Source: Leminorella richardii
GTDB lineage: Bacteria > Pseudomonadota > Gammaproteobacteria > Enterobacterales > Enterobacteriaceae
NCBI RefSeq assembly: GCF_900478135.1
Contig: NZ_LS483470.1
Span: 1,670,501 to 1,734,500 of the forward strand
Length of the DNA stretch: 64,000 bases
Direction of reading: 5' to 3'
Each line of letters opens with the position of its first letter. Within the stretch, counting starts at the first letter, position 1. This document shows positions 16,823 to 25,235 of the stretch, one piece after another. Both the position numbers and the translations under genes were made by a program. The notes beneath the pieces were generated by a model. The model saw only the letters and a program-made list of their open reading frames with translations, did not search any database and was not told the origin of the DNA.

Positions 16823-16844
16823 AATAACGAAGGTATATGTACAG

Positions 16845-16882
16845 AAATAGAGTCACCTGTAGGAGGCCGGTGGCTCTATTTT
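16845..16882 (+). terminator. Terminator after the stress-protein gene
   Basis: AATAGAGTCACC pairs with GGTGGCTCTATT and is followed by TTATG. Confidence 0.75.
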
Positions 16883-17007
16883 ATGATTAACCGAACAATG
16901 CTTTTCCTAGTAGAACATCTTAAAAGAAAACGTATAATCGTTGGGGAAAATCAACAGATCCAGAAAGTCATCTTTTTTAATTATGTGATTAATCAAGGAA
17001 GAGATTG

Positions 17008-17406
17008 ATGTTTTATAAAACATTTTTGTTTGGCGCCCTAATGTTAGCCAGCGGTGCTGCAATGGCTGCCAACAGTAGCTATGTTGAAGCCTGTGCCGAT
17101 ATGCAGCAGCAGGCGAACTCCAAGATTACCCGCAGCCAGGCCGTAAAAGCCTGTCAGTGTATTGAGTCTCGTCAGGATAGCGATCTGGAAAAAATTCAGG
17201 CGATGGATAATCCAACGCAGGCGCAAATTCGCAAAGTCATGGAAGATACGGCCAGATACTGTATTAAAAAAGCCGGTATTGCCAATAGCGGGAAAACAAG
17301 CAGCAAGAAGCCCAGTAGTTCATCTGATGAAAGCGAGTCTGAAAGCAAACCGACGATCAGACCCGGCGGTACTGTGGGTGGGATTCCAATTCGCGGTATT
17401 CGCTAA
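17008..17406 (+). CDS. Small secreted protein with Ser-rich tail, unknown function
   Basis: 132 residues. A clear signal peptide (KTFLFGALMLASGAAMA, cut before ANSS) is followed by a helical region with four cysteines (EACAD, KACQC, RYCIKK), probably two disulfides. Then comes a low-complexity Ser/Lys/Glu tail and a Gly/Pro/Ile ending (GGTVGGIPIRGIR). ATG 17008 has AAGGAAGAG nearby. I recognise no family. The protein should be periplasmic or exported. Confidence 0.75.
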   Translation: MFYKTFLFGALMLASGAAMAANSSYVEACADMQQQANSKITRSQAVKACQCIESRQDSDLEKIQAMDNPTQAQIRKVMEDTARYCIKKAGIANSGKTSSKKPSSSSDESESESKPTIRPGGTVGGIPIRGIR

Positions 17407-17430
17407 AGCTCAGCTACCGCGACAAAACAT

Positions 17431-17459
17431 AAAAAAGGCGTGAGTTATCACGCCTTTTT
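17431..17459. terminator. Bidirectional terminator
   Basis: AAAAAAGGCGTGA-GTTA-TCACGCCTTTTT serves the secreted-protein gene and the convergent MFS gene. Confidence 0.92.
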
Positions 17460-17483
17460 CATACTTTTAGCATCAAAAAACGC

Positions 17484-18896
17484 TTAGGAGTTAACCTCTG
17501 CACTAACCGGTCTTGGGATCAGGAAAGAGGTCAGCAACGCCAGAACAGTGATGCCTAACCCTACCAAGATGCCGTTAGCATAGCCCGAGGTTACTGAGTC
17601 ACCGGATGAGGCTGTCATTATTTGAACCGCTGGGAGCAGCGCAAAGCTTAAGCCCGCGCCGAGGTTAAATGCACCCGCGTTCATACCCGGCAGAAAGCCG
17701 GGGTTGTCTTTAGGCGACAGCACAATGCCTAACCCGTTCAGCATAATGTTAGCGATGCCTGCATAGCTGACGCCAATAAGCAAAACGGCGCCAATCATCC
17801 AGGGGAGTGAACCAAGACCCATCATCGCCATCAGCCCTAAGGAAATCAGGCTGCCGATCAGGCCAAAGCGCAGCACTCGGTTGTAGCCCAGCGTCGGCGC
17901 TAGTCGCCCGGAGAAGGGGCCGACTAGCCAGCCAATAAGCGCGTAGGGCGTTAAAAATGCTAGTGCGGCGGTATCTGCTCCCATTCCAAAACCAACGTTT
18001 TGATTTTGAGCCAGTGACATGACCAGCCCGTTCACAACGGCGAAAATGCCGGTCATGGTCAGCGTGGTGGTTAGCAGCAGCGCCCAGGTGCTGCGCTGCT
18101 TGAGATAGTGCGTCGTTACCAGAGGCTGCTCGCTGCGTTTTTCCACCTGCCAGAATGCAATAAACATCACGACAGAAAAGGCCGCCAGTCCAAAAACCAG
18201 AAGCCAGTTTGCAGCAGCGAGGTTCCCAGCCTGACCAAGGGCAATCAGCATTGCAGCGAGCGAAAGAACCAGCAGTATAACGCCGGGCCAGTCCATTTTA
18301 ACGTTTGCAGAAGGCTTAGACTCTGGAGCCCATTTCATTACCATCAGAGTGGCGATCGCGGCAACGACGGTGATTGTCCAGAAAACCGAGCGGAAGCCAA
18401 AGTTGGCGGCTAACACGCCGCCAGCAATGGCATCAATACCGGCAATACCGCCGTTGACGGCGGTGACGACGCCCATCAGTGTGCCGTAGACTTTGGCATC
18501 AGAGATTTCGTGACGCAGCATAAGCAGGCAGAGTGGCACCACTGGCCCTGAAACGCCCTGAATGACTCGAGCGATATAGAGCACGGTAATATTGGGTGCC
18601 AGCGCCGCTAAGACGGTTCCTGCTGTCATAATCGCCAGCATCCAGCTCAGCACCTTTTTACGCCCTTTAATATCGCTGAGGCGCGGTAAAAACAGGGAGA
18701 ACAGCGCAGCGGCAGTGAAAAACGCCGTTTGCGATAGAGAAACCGCTGCCTCATCGGTATGCAGCTCTTCGGCGATAGTGACCAGCACCGGGCCGAGCAT
18801 GCTGGCATTAAGCTGAAACGCGACGCAGGCCGCCAAAAGGGCGACCATTAGGATCGTTGCGCTGACTCTCGTTTCTGAAGAGGGCGTTTCGGTCAT
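17484..18896 (-). CDS. MFS transporter, probably nucleoside-linked
   Basis: 470 residues with about fourteen hydrophobic segments, the size and layout of the DHA2-like MFS branch. The loop-2/3 signature appears as LPRLSDIKGRKKV, and ARVIQGVSGPVVP follows in helix 4. Its ATG overlaps the stop of the upstream nucleoside hydrolase gene by four bases (ATGA), so the two are translationally coupled. Nucleoside or nucleobase transport is therefore likelier than drug export. That role is inferred from context alone. Confidence 0.8.
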   Translation of the reverse strand: MTETPSSETRVSATILMVALLAACVAFQLNASMLGPVLVTIAEELHTDEAAVSLSQTAFFTAAALFSLFLPRLSDIKGRKKVLSWMLAIMTAGTVLAALAPNITVLYIARVIQGVSGPVVPLCLLMLRHEISDAKVYGTLMGVVTAVNGGIAGIDAIAGGVLAANFGFRSVFWTITVVAAIATLMVMKWAPESKPSANVKMDWPGVILLVLSLAAMLIALGQAGNLAAANWLLVFGLAAFSVVMFIAFWQVEKRSEQPLVTTHYLKQRSTWALLLTTTLTMTGIFAVVNGLVMSLAQNQNVGFGMGADTAALAFLTPYALIGWLVGPFSGRLAPTLGYNRVLRFGLIGSLISLGLMAMMGLGSLPWMIGAVLLIGVSYAGIANIMLNGLGIVLSPKDNPGFLPGMNAGAFNLGAGLSFALLPAVQIMTASSGDSVTSGYANGILVGLGITVLALLTSFLIPRPVSAEVNS

Positions 18897-19840
18897 ATGC
18901 GCACCTCACCGATGCGCTTAAGGGCATCGACAACCATGTCCCAAAAGCGTGTGTGGTCGAGCTTAACGGCGACCTGAGTATGACAGTCTGACGGTGCGGG
19001 GGCACGGAAGTCGGCAACGGTCATGCCGAGTGTCAGTGTGCCTGTTAGCTCAATGTCTACAGGAACTTTCTGTACAGTCATGACGGAAGGATCGATAACA
19101 TAGGCTACTGCGCACGGATCGTGAACCGGCGGGTAGTCAAAGCCCTGTGCGTCTTTGTACATTTTGCCAAAGAATTCCAGCAGCTCCAGCACAAACTGGG
19201 CGGGTTGAGTGCCGACAGCGGTGATTTTCTCAACGACGTCTGGCGTTGCCAGCGCCTGGTGAGTGAGATCCAGACCGACCATGGTTAACGGCCATTTTTC
19301 ATTGAAGACGATGTGTGCGGCTTCAGGGTCGATCTTGATATTAAACTCAGCGACGGGGCTCCAGTTACCCACGTGGTAACCGCCGCCCATCAGCACAATT
19401 TCTTTTACTCGTTCAACAATGCGAGGTTCCATACGCGCCGCGAGGGCAATATTGGTCAGCCCGGCGGTAGGAACGATGGTCACCGTTTTTGGCGGATGGG
19501 ACATGATGGTATCGATAATCAGATCGACAGCGTGGCGATTATCAAGAGCCAGCGTCGGTTCTGGAAGTACCGGGCCATCAAGGCCTGAGTCACCGTGAAT
19601 ATCAGGTGCGGTTTCAACCTGACGCACCAGCGGGCGTGCCGCACCGGCGGCAAAGGGAACCCCTGTAATATTGGCAATTCGGGCGACAGCCAGAGCGTTG
19701 CGAGTGACTTTCTCCAGCGTCTGGTTACCGACAACCGTAGTGACGGCCAACAGCTCAATATCTGGGTTACCGTGAGCAAGGAGGAGGGCGATCGCGTCAT
19801 CGTGCCCGGGATCGCAGTCAAGGATAATTTTTTTGGTCAT
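18893..19840 (-). CDS. Inosine-uridine nucleoside hydrolase (Rih family)
   Basis: 315 residues of the IUNH fold. The calcium-binding Asp cluster is DCDPGHDDA near residues 7-15, with LMGGGYHVGNWSPVAEFNIKIDPEAA in the centre and VHDPCAVAY near residue 240. These enzymes split ribonucleosides into ribose and a free base. Features are shared between RihA and RihB, so base specificity is open. ATG 19840 (MTKKIILDCD) fits the family start; the ATG at 19894 adds a hydrophobic stretch foreign to it. The gene is first in a two-gene operon with the MFS transporter. Confidence 0.88.
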   Translation of the reverse strand: MTKKIILDCDPGHDDAIALLLAHGNPDIELLAVTTVVGNQTLEKVTRNALAVARIANITGVPFAAGAARPLVRQVETAPDIHGDSGLDGPVLPEPTLALDNRHAVDLIIDTIMSHPPKTVTIVPTAGLTNIALAARMEPRIVERVKEIVLMGGGYHVGNWSPVAEFNIKIDPEAAHIVFNEKWPLTMVGLDLTHQALATPDVVEKITAVGTQPAQFVLELLEFFGKMYKDAQGFDYPPVHDPCAVAYVIDPSVMTVQKVPVDIELTGTLTLGMTVADFRAPAPSDCHTQVAVKLDHTRFWDMVVDALKRIGEVRI

Positions 19841-20005
19841 TTCTACACCCTCTATAGGATAAAAGACGAAAAAGGCCTTTTTGAAAACGGCCACCCCGCT
19901 CTGTGGCCAAAAGGCAAAATAACGACTGAAGCCTATAGGGCGAGTGGCCCAAGGCTGCGGTCACGGGGAGTTAATTGGTAAAGTTGTTGCGGCTGGCCCT
20001 AAACG

Positions 20006-20236
20006 CTATTTTTCATTTGGGCTATAGGGCAGCTTCCCTAAGCGGTAGGGATTGGTGCGAAAGAACTCAACGCGCTCCTTAAAATAGGCCTGTAGCTCTT
20101 TGGGAATAACGGCTTCAATATCGCGATAGCTAAACGGCATGCCGTAGCGTTCTTTATAGGCAATGCCTGAAGCGTGCAGGTCGACGTCGATTTTTTCCCG
20201 CTCTTGTGGCGGCAGTTCGGCAAGATTATGGCTCAT
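20006..20236 (-). CDS. holE: DNA polymerase III theta subunit
   Basis: 76 residues that align along their length with E. coli HolE: NLAELP..EREKIDVDLHASGIAYKERYGMP, a central acidic helix, ERV.FFR and a final LPYSPNEK. Theta binds the epsilon proofreading subunit and stabilises it in the replicase core. ATG 20236 has AGAGGAG seven bases upstream. An in-frame ATG at 20272 would add twelve residues with no counterpart in E. coli. Confidence 0.9.
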   Translation of the reverse strand: MSHNLAELPPQEREKIDVDLHASGIAYKERYGMPFSYRDIEAVIPKELQAYFKERVEFFRTNPYRLGKLPYSPNEK

Positions 20237-20399
20237 AGGCGACTCCTCTGTATTTGACGAAGTATATCCCAACCCGAGAGCAATTTCATGACGTTATTAG
20301 AGGCGTAAATCGTTGGCAACGCGTGCTGTGCGCTGCCATAGCGTTGCTATTTGAGGACGAGACTTTTCATAAAAAGATGCACTGCAATCCTCAAGAGGG

Positions 20400-20428
20400 C
20401 TTACTATCGCGACAGCGTCTTTTATAAT
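20400..20428 (+). promoter_or_regulatory. Possible sigma-70 promoter for small membrane ORF
   Basis: A perfect TATAAT at 20423-20428 with a weak -35 (CTTACT) seventeen bases upstream, 48 bases before the small ORF. Confidence 0.4.
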
Positions 20429-20475
20429 ACTCTCTGATTTTTACGACGCGTCACTTCATACAGGCAAGGAACGGC

Positions 20476-20628
20476 ATGGACTCTGAAGATCTCTTTCGCA
20501 TTGCGATTATTATTGGCTGTCTGGCATTGGCGGCTAGGGGGCAACGATTTCACCTGCGCTATTTCTTGATTGCTATTGCCGCGATTGCCGGATTGGCCAT
20601 GCTGTTGGACTATTTTGGTCTGGCATAA
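20476..20628 (+). CDS. 50-residue membrane protein, unknown
   Basis: ATG 20476 has AAGGA five bases upstream. The product has two hydrophobic stretches (LFRIAIIIGCLALAA and FLIAIAAIAGLAMLLDYFGL) separated by a basic RGQRFHLRYF turn, consistent with a small inner-membrane hairpin with its loop in the cytoplasm. A TATAAT lies upstream and hinT follows 97 bp later on the same strand. I recognise no family. Too short for most ORF filters, but its composition and signals look real. Confidence 0.6.
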   Translation: MDSEDLFRIAIIIGCLALAARGQRFHLRYFLIAIAAIAGLAMLLDYFGLA

Positions 20629-20725
20629 GGCGGTAATCCTGCTTACTACTTGAAAGCGTAGCGCTATCTACTCATACTGAGCCCAGACGCAGTTCTGACA
20701 GAATAACCCTATTGAGAGGCATACC

Positions 20726-21076
20726 ATGGCTGAAGAGACGATTTTTAGTAAAATCATTCGTCGGGAAATCCCGGCTGATATCGTATATCAGGACGATTTA
20801 GTCACTGCGTTTCGCGATATCTCTCCACAGGCGCCCACCCATATTTTGATTATTCCCAATGTGCTTATTCCTACGGTTAACGACGTGAAGGCTGAACACG
20901 AAGTTGCCCTTGGTCGCATGCTGGTTGTTGCTGCAAAAATTGCTGAGCAGGAAGGCATTTCAGAAGACGGCTATCGTCTGATTGTGAACTGCAACCGCCA
21001 CGGCGGTCAGGAAGTGTATCACCTGCATATGCATCTGGTCGGTGGGCAGGCGTTAGGGCCTATGCTGGCGCGCTGA
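20726..21076 (+). CDS. hinT: Purine nucleoside phosphoramidase HinT
   Basis: 116 residues nearly identical in layout to E. coli HinT: ETIFSKIIRREIP, VTAFRDISPQAPTHILIIP, and the histidine triad YHLHMHLVGG at the active site. HinT hydrolyses nucleoside 5'-phosphoramidates and aminoacyl-adenylates in the cytoplasm. It is followed directly by lpoB, as in E. coli, where ycfL also lies between them; ycfL is absent here. Confidence 0.96.
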   Translation: MAEETIFSKIIRREIPADIVYQDDLVTAFRDISPQAPTHILIIPNVLIPTVNDVKAEHEVALGRMLVVAAKIAEQEGISEDGYRLIVNCNRHGGQEVYHLHMHLVGGQALGPMLAR

Positions 21077-21086
21077 AGGAGTGGAT

Positions 21087-21662
21087 ATGAAAAAGACACA
21101 TTGGCTTTTTTTGGTCGCAGCGATGCTTGCGCTGACGGGCTGTCAGGTTAATCAGCCCAAAAACAAGGCGCCGGTAGTCGTTGTACCGCCCGCACCTCCG
21201 CCCTATGAGCCACCTCCTGTGCCGCCAACGCTGCCAGAGCCTGAAAAAGCGATTAACTGGGTAGCGAGCGTTGAACCGCTGGTGGCAAAAATGGTGGGTA
21301 CCCCATCTATAGAAAGCGAAAAGGGGATCCTGCTGTTAGAGCAGATAAAGAATAACACCAGCGGCAGGCTGGCTTCTGCCGCCGCAACGGAAGCGCTGAA
21401 GGATTCTTTGGCGTCAACGCAGAAATTTGAGCTGGTGCCGGACGACAGGCTTCAAGAGGCACGACAGGCGCTGGGCATTCAGGGAGATGACAGCCTGATT
21501 TCCCGGAGTAAGGCGATGAGCCTAGCCCGCTATTTGGGGGCAAAATACATTGTCTACGCATCTGCTAACGGTAGCCCAAGCGCGCCAGAAATCACGATCC
21601 AGCTGATGCAGACCGCCACCGGTGAGATAATCTGGTCCGGTCAGGGGGAAACTCAGCGCTAG
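21087..21662 (+). CDS. lpoB: Outer-membrane lipoprotein activator of PBP1b, LpoB
   Basis: 191 residues. A lipoprotein signal with lipobox LTGC (cysteine near residue 19) leads into a Pro-rich linker (PPAPPPYEPPPVPPTLPEPE), as in LpoB, which must span the periplasm to reach PBP1b. The globular C-terminal part matches LpoB (LLLEQIKNNTSG, FELVPDDRLQEARQALGI, ARYLGAKYIVYASANG). ATG 21087 with AAGGAG five bases upstream is favoured over GTG 21081. It lies 10 bp after hinT and is probably cotranscribed. Confidence 0.93.
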   Translation: MKKTHWLFLVAAMLALTGCQVNQPKNKAPVVVVPPAPPPYEPPPVPPTLPEPEKAINWVASVEPLVAKMVGTPSIESEKGILLLEQIKNNTSGRLASAAATEALKDSLASTQKFELVPDDRLQEARQALGIQGDDSLISRSKAMSLARYLGAKYIVYASANGSPSAPEITIQLMQTATGEIIWSGQGETQR

Positions 21663-21693
21663 TCTGGCAGCTGAGTGAATTGCTAACCTGCTA

Positions 21694-21719
21694 AGGCCCG
21701 ATTTTGCCGGGTCTTTTTC
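21694..21719 (+). terminator. Terminator after lpoB
   Basis: GGCCCG-ATTTTGC-CGGGTC followed by TTTTTCTT. In E. coli thiK follows here; no thiK is present. Confidence 0.7.
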
Positions 21720-21849
21720 TTCGTCTAGCGCCCGTTAGCCGAATGTGTTGCGCGACTATTTTGTTATTTCGACAGCGCGATTAAAATGAACTACCCGTTT
21801 TGGGCTATGTATGCTGCACAAGACGATTACAAATAGAAGAGAGGTATAT

Positions 21850-22896
21850 GTGGGTCCGGTAATGTTGGACGTCGTCGGTTATGAACTGGATGCAGTTGAG
21901 CGTGAAATTTTGCAGCATCCGTCGGTAGGTGGCCTTATCTTTTTTGCCCGCAACTTTCACGATCCGGCTCAGCTGGCTGAGCTTATTCGCCAGATCCGAG
22001 CTGCGTCAAAAAACCGACTACTGCTAGCGGTGGATCAGGAGGGCGGCCGAGTTCAGCGTTTCCGTGACGGATTTACCCGCCTGCCTGCCGCTCAGGCGTT
22101 TGCTGCACTGTTGGAAGGTGAGGAGGCAGAAGCTGCCGCTCAGGAAGGCGGCTGGCTGATGGCGGCTGAGCTAGTCAGTATGGATATCGATATCAGTTTT
22201 GCTCCGGTATTGGACGTTGGTCATATTAGCGCCGCGATTGGTGAACGTTCCTTTCATCAGGATCCTTTGGCGGTAACGGCCCTCGCGAGCAGGTTTATTC
22301 AGGGAATGAATGACGCAGGCATGCGGGCGACGGGAAAACACTTCCCCGGTCACGGCGCAGTGTCAGCGGATTCTCATAAAGAGACGCCGATCGATCCACG
22401 CTCTTATCAGACACTGTACGATAACGATATGGCGGTATTTCGACGCCTGTTCAGCGCCGGGCTGCTGGATGCCGTAATGCCTGCCCACGTGATTTATCCG
22501 CAGGTGGACGATCGCCCGGCAAGCTGTTCCCCGCATTGGCTAAAAACAGTGCTGCGCGAACAGTTAGGCTTTGACGGCGCTATTTTTTCCGACGACCTTT
22601 CAATGGAAGGCGCAGCCATCATGGGCAGCTACGCCGAGCGCGGCAGAGCGGCGCTGGAGGCTGGGTGTGACATGGTGCTAGTCTGTAATAACCGAGACGG
22701 TGCCGTTAGCGTGTTGGAAAATCTACCTCAGGGCATTCAGGCAGAGCGCGCAGAGCGACTGCGCCACAGGGCGACATTCACCCGTAAGGCTCTGTTGGAG
22801 AGCGACCGTTGGAAGCGTGCCAGTCAGCGCATGAGTGCGCTGAGCGCGCGGTGGGAAGAACACAAACAGCAGCTGGCGGGACGTTTAGAGAAATAG
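21850..22896 (+). CDS. nagZ: Beta-N-acetylglucosaminidase NagZ
   Basis: 348 residues of glycoside hydrolase family 3 (single domain). Seen: GPVMLDVVGYELD at the start, DQEGGRVQR, the GKHFPGHG substrate/catalytic loop and the nucleophile Asp in SDDLSMEGA. NagZ removes GlcNAc from anhydro-muropeptides in cytoplasmic wall recycling. GTG 21850, preceded by GAGAGG at five bases, gives the E. coli N-terminus; the ATG at 21811 adds thirteen foreign residues. Confidence 0.95.
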   Translation: MGPVMLDVVGYELDAVEREILQHPSVGGLIFFARNFHDPAQLAELIRQIRAASKNRLLLAVDQEGGRVQRFRDGFTRLPAAQAFAALLEGEEAEAAAQEGGWLMAAELVSMDIDISFAPVLDVGHISAAIGERSFHQDPLAVTALASRFIQGMNDAGMRATGKHFPGHGAVSADSHKETPIDPRSYQTLYDNDMAVFRRLFSAGLLDAVMPAHVIYPQVDDRPASCSPHWLKTVLREQLGFDGAIFSDDLSMEGAAIMGSYAERGRAALEAGCDMVLVCNNRDGAVSVLENLPQGIQAERAERLRHRATFTRKALLESDRWKRASQRMSALSARWEEHKQQLAGRLEK

Positions 22897-22993
22897 AGCC
22901 CGAAAAAGGGTTGACCTAGAAAAAGGTTGAATAAAAACCGGCTTTTTGGGCAAGATTAACGCGTAGGCATACACACAGCAGAGTGAGGCTTAG

Positions 22994-23533
22994 ATGATTA
23001 TTTATTTACACGGCTTTGATTCAACCAGCCCGGGCAATCATGAAAAGATCTTACAGCTGCAGTTTATCGATCCCGACGTGCGCTTTATCAGCTACAGCAC
23101 GCTGCATCCGCGTCACGATATGCAACACTTGCTCAAAGAGACCGATAAGGCAATACAACAGTCAAACGATCCGAATCCGCTAATATGCGGCGTTGGGCTG
23201 GGTGGGTTCTGGGCTGAAAGGGTTGGTTTTCTTTGCGGTATCCGCCAAACGATACTTAACCCAAACCTGTTTCCCCATGAAAACATGCCGGGGAAAATTG
23301 ATCGGCCGGAAGAGTATCTGGACATTGTTACTAAGTGCGTGACGGATTTTCGCACCAAAAACAGGGAAAACTGTCTGGTGATCTTATCGCGCATTGATGA
23401 AGTGCTCGATAGCCAGCGCAGCGCTGACTCTCTATCTCCCTATTATCCGATTGTGTGGGACGAGCAGCAGGGGCATAAGTTTAAGGCCATTTCAGCCCAT
23501 TTACAGAAAATAAAAGACTTCAAGCTGCGCTAG
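22994..23533 (+). CDS. ycfP: UPF0227 protein YcfP
   Basis: 179 residues, a small alpha/beta-hydrolase-like protein. It starts MIIYLHGFDSTSPGNHEK, has a GVGLGGFWAERVGFLCG elbow where a Gly replaces the usual nucleophilic Ser, and ends with LSRIDEVLDSQRS and a late His in QGHKFK. Length and sequence match E. coli YcfP. Function is unproven. The position between nagZ and ndh is conserved. Confidence 0.94.
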   Translation: MIIYLHGFDSTSPGNHEKILQLQFIDPDVRFISYSTLHPRHDMQHLLKETDKAIQQSNDPNPLICGVGLGGFWAERVGFLCGIRQTILNPNLFPHENMPGKIDRPEEYLDIVTKCVTDFRTKNRENCLVILSRIDEVLDSQRSADSLSPYYPIVWDEQQGHKFKAISAHLQKIKDFKLR

Positions 23534-23552
23534 CGAAAACAAGTACAGAGAC

Positions 23553-23597
23553 AAAACGCCCCGACAGGCATATCTGCCGTCGGGGCGTTTATTTTTA
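23553..23597 (+). terminator. Terminator after ycfP
   Basis: A long stem (AAACGCCCCGACAGGCA against TGCCGTCGGGGCGTTT) with a short loop ends in ATTTTT. Confidence 0.93.
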
Positions 23598-23655
23598 TGT
23601 AGCAAAGAGATAGCTTGAATCTTAAAGTATTCAAAGCGTGTTAAATAGGTTGAAT

Positions 23656-23669
23656 TTGATTTACATCAA
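23656..23669. promoter_or_regulatory. Perfect FNR box upstream of ndh
   Basis: TTGATTTACATCAA is a full match to TTGAT-N4-ATCAA. In E. coli FNR represses ndh anaerobically, so conserved control is likely. A TATGAT at 23694-23699 is a candidate -10 hexamer. Confidence 0.85.
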
Positions 23670-23805
23670 ATTTGGTATGACCAAATGCCCAAGTATGATA
23701 TTCTGCCGCAATTAGTGTGATGGCGATCAAATGTTAAGTGCCTTTATGCCGAAGCGTTGCGCCATGACCGACCTGAATTCATAGTCTATTTAGGTGGAAA
23801 ACAGC

Positions 23806-25111
23806 GTGCAGAGCGAAAAGAAAAAAAATTGTTATTGTCGGCGGTGGTGCCGGCGGACTTGAACTGGCAACGAGCCTGGGCAAAAAGCTGGGGCGTAAGG
23901 GCAAAGCGGAAATTACGCTGGTGGATAGAAATCAAAGCCACCTGTGGAAACCACTGCTGCATGAAGTCGCGACCGGCGCGCTGGATGACGGCGTCGACGC
24001 GCTGAGCTATTTAGCCCATGCCAGAAATAATGCCTTTCATTTCCAGCTGGGAACGCTGATTGGTATTGAACACGAGGCCAAGCGGATACGACTGGCAAGA
24101 ATCGATACCGAGCAGGGGGAAGAGCTGGTACCCGAACGCGAGCTTTCTTACGATATTCTGGTGATGGCGCTGGGCAGTGTGTCTAACGACTTCGGTACGC
24201 CCGGCGTAAAGCAAAACTGTATCTACCTCGATAACCCTAAGCAGGCTCAGCTGTTCCACAACCGCATGCTGGATCTGTTCTTAAAGTTCTCTGCAAACTC
24301 CGGCGAGCGTGAGCGCGTGAATATTGCCATTGTTGGCGGCGGCGCAACGGGCGTAGAGCTGTCGGCGGAGCTGCATAACGCGGTGAAACAGCTGCACAGC
24401 TATGGCTATAAGGGGCTGGACAACAGCGCCTTGAACGTGACGCTGGTTGAGGCCGGCGAGCGCATTCTTCCCGCACTGCCAGTTCGTATCTCTTCTGCTG
24501 CACATCAAGAGTTGACGAATCTTGGCGTTAACGTAATGACGCAAACTATGGTCACCAGTGCGGATGAAAACGGCTTGCACACAAAGAGTGGAGAGTTTAT
24601 TCAGGCCGACCTGATGGTGTGGGCAGCAGGCATCAAGGCTCCCGACTTTATGAAAGAGTTGGACGGTCTGGAAACCAACCGCATTAACCAACTGGTGGTG
24701 GAGCCTACACTGCAAACAACGCGCGATCCCTCCATTTTTGCCATTGGCGACTGCGCAAGCCTTATGCAGGAAAGCGGTGTACCGGTTCCCCCAAGAGCTC
24801 AGGCCGCACACCAGATGGCAACGCTCTGCTACCAGAATATTCTGGCTCTGCTGAATGGGCAGGCGCTAAAAAGCTACCGCTATACGGATCGGGGCTCACT
24901 GGTTTCTCTGTCACAGTACAGCACGGTTGGTAGCCTGATGGGCAACCTAACCAGAGGCTCTATGATGATTGAAGGGCGCTTGGCAAGGTTGGCCTACATT
25001 TCACTGTACCGCATGCATCAGGTGGCGCTGTTTGGCTACGTGAAAACGGGGCTGATTATGCTGGTGGGCAGCATTAACCGCATTATTCGACCTCGGCTGA
25101 AGCTGCACTAA
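23806..25111 (+). pseudogene. ndh: NADH:quinone reductase II (Ndh), one-base frameshift at start
   Basis: The body is a full Ndh: IVIVGGGAGGLEL FAD-binding motif, DRNQSHLWKPLLHEVATG, IAIVGGGATGVELSAELHNAV NAD-binding motif, DLMVWAAGIKAPDF, AIGDCAS and a C-terminal membrane-binding helix ending RPRLKLH. The frame has no ATG, GTG or TTG upstream of the FAD motif. A GTG at 23806 opens MQSEKKK in another frame, and removing one A from the A8 tract at 23821-23828 would join it precisely to IVIVGGG, matching the E. coli start MTTPLKKIVIVGGG. Either the sequence has a homopolymer error, the gene is broken, or slippage on the A-tract is used. The intact downstream frame argues against old decay. Confidence 0.9.
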
Positions 25112-25146
25112 GTATGCAGAACCCGCAGAATTAAAAAATAGCGTTA

Positions 25147-25180
25147 AAAAGCAGGGCGATCGGAAACACCGATCGCCCTG
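25147..25180. terminator. Hairpin between convergent ndh and mfd
   Basis: CAGGGCGATCGG-AAACA-CCGATCGCCCTG is a twelve-pair stem. Its best T-run is on the minus-strand side, but it can end ndh too. Confidence 0.7.
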
Positions 25181-25197
25181 TTGCGTTATGAGGACTT

Positions 25198-25230
25198 TAA
25201 AAGCCAGCCTGTCGGATGTTCGACAGGCTG
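25198..25230 (-). terminator. Terminator of mfd
   Basis: On the minus strand CAGCCTGTCG-AACATC-CGACAGGCTG is followed by GCTTTTAA, close to the mfd stop. Confidence 0.8.
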
Positions 25231-25235
25231 ACTGG

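Noticed and set aside
22905..22960. Loose inverted repeat between nagZ and ycfP (GCCCGAAAAAG/CTTTTTGGGC)
   Set aside because: The loop is over 30 bases and there is no T-run after the right arm, so termination is doubtful.
23757..24005. An alternative frame running into the ndh A-tract with an A-AAA-AAA heptamer, as for programmed -1 frameshifting
   Set aside because: A -1 slip on this heptamer would reach the Ndh frame, but the upstream frame has only a TTG start with no ribosome site, and its residues do not resemble the Ndh N-terminus. One extra A after the GTG at 23806 explains the data more simply.
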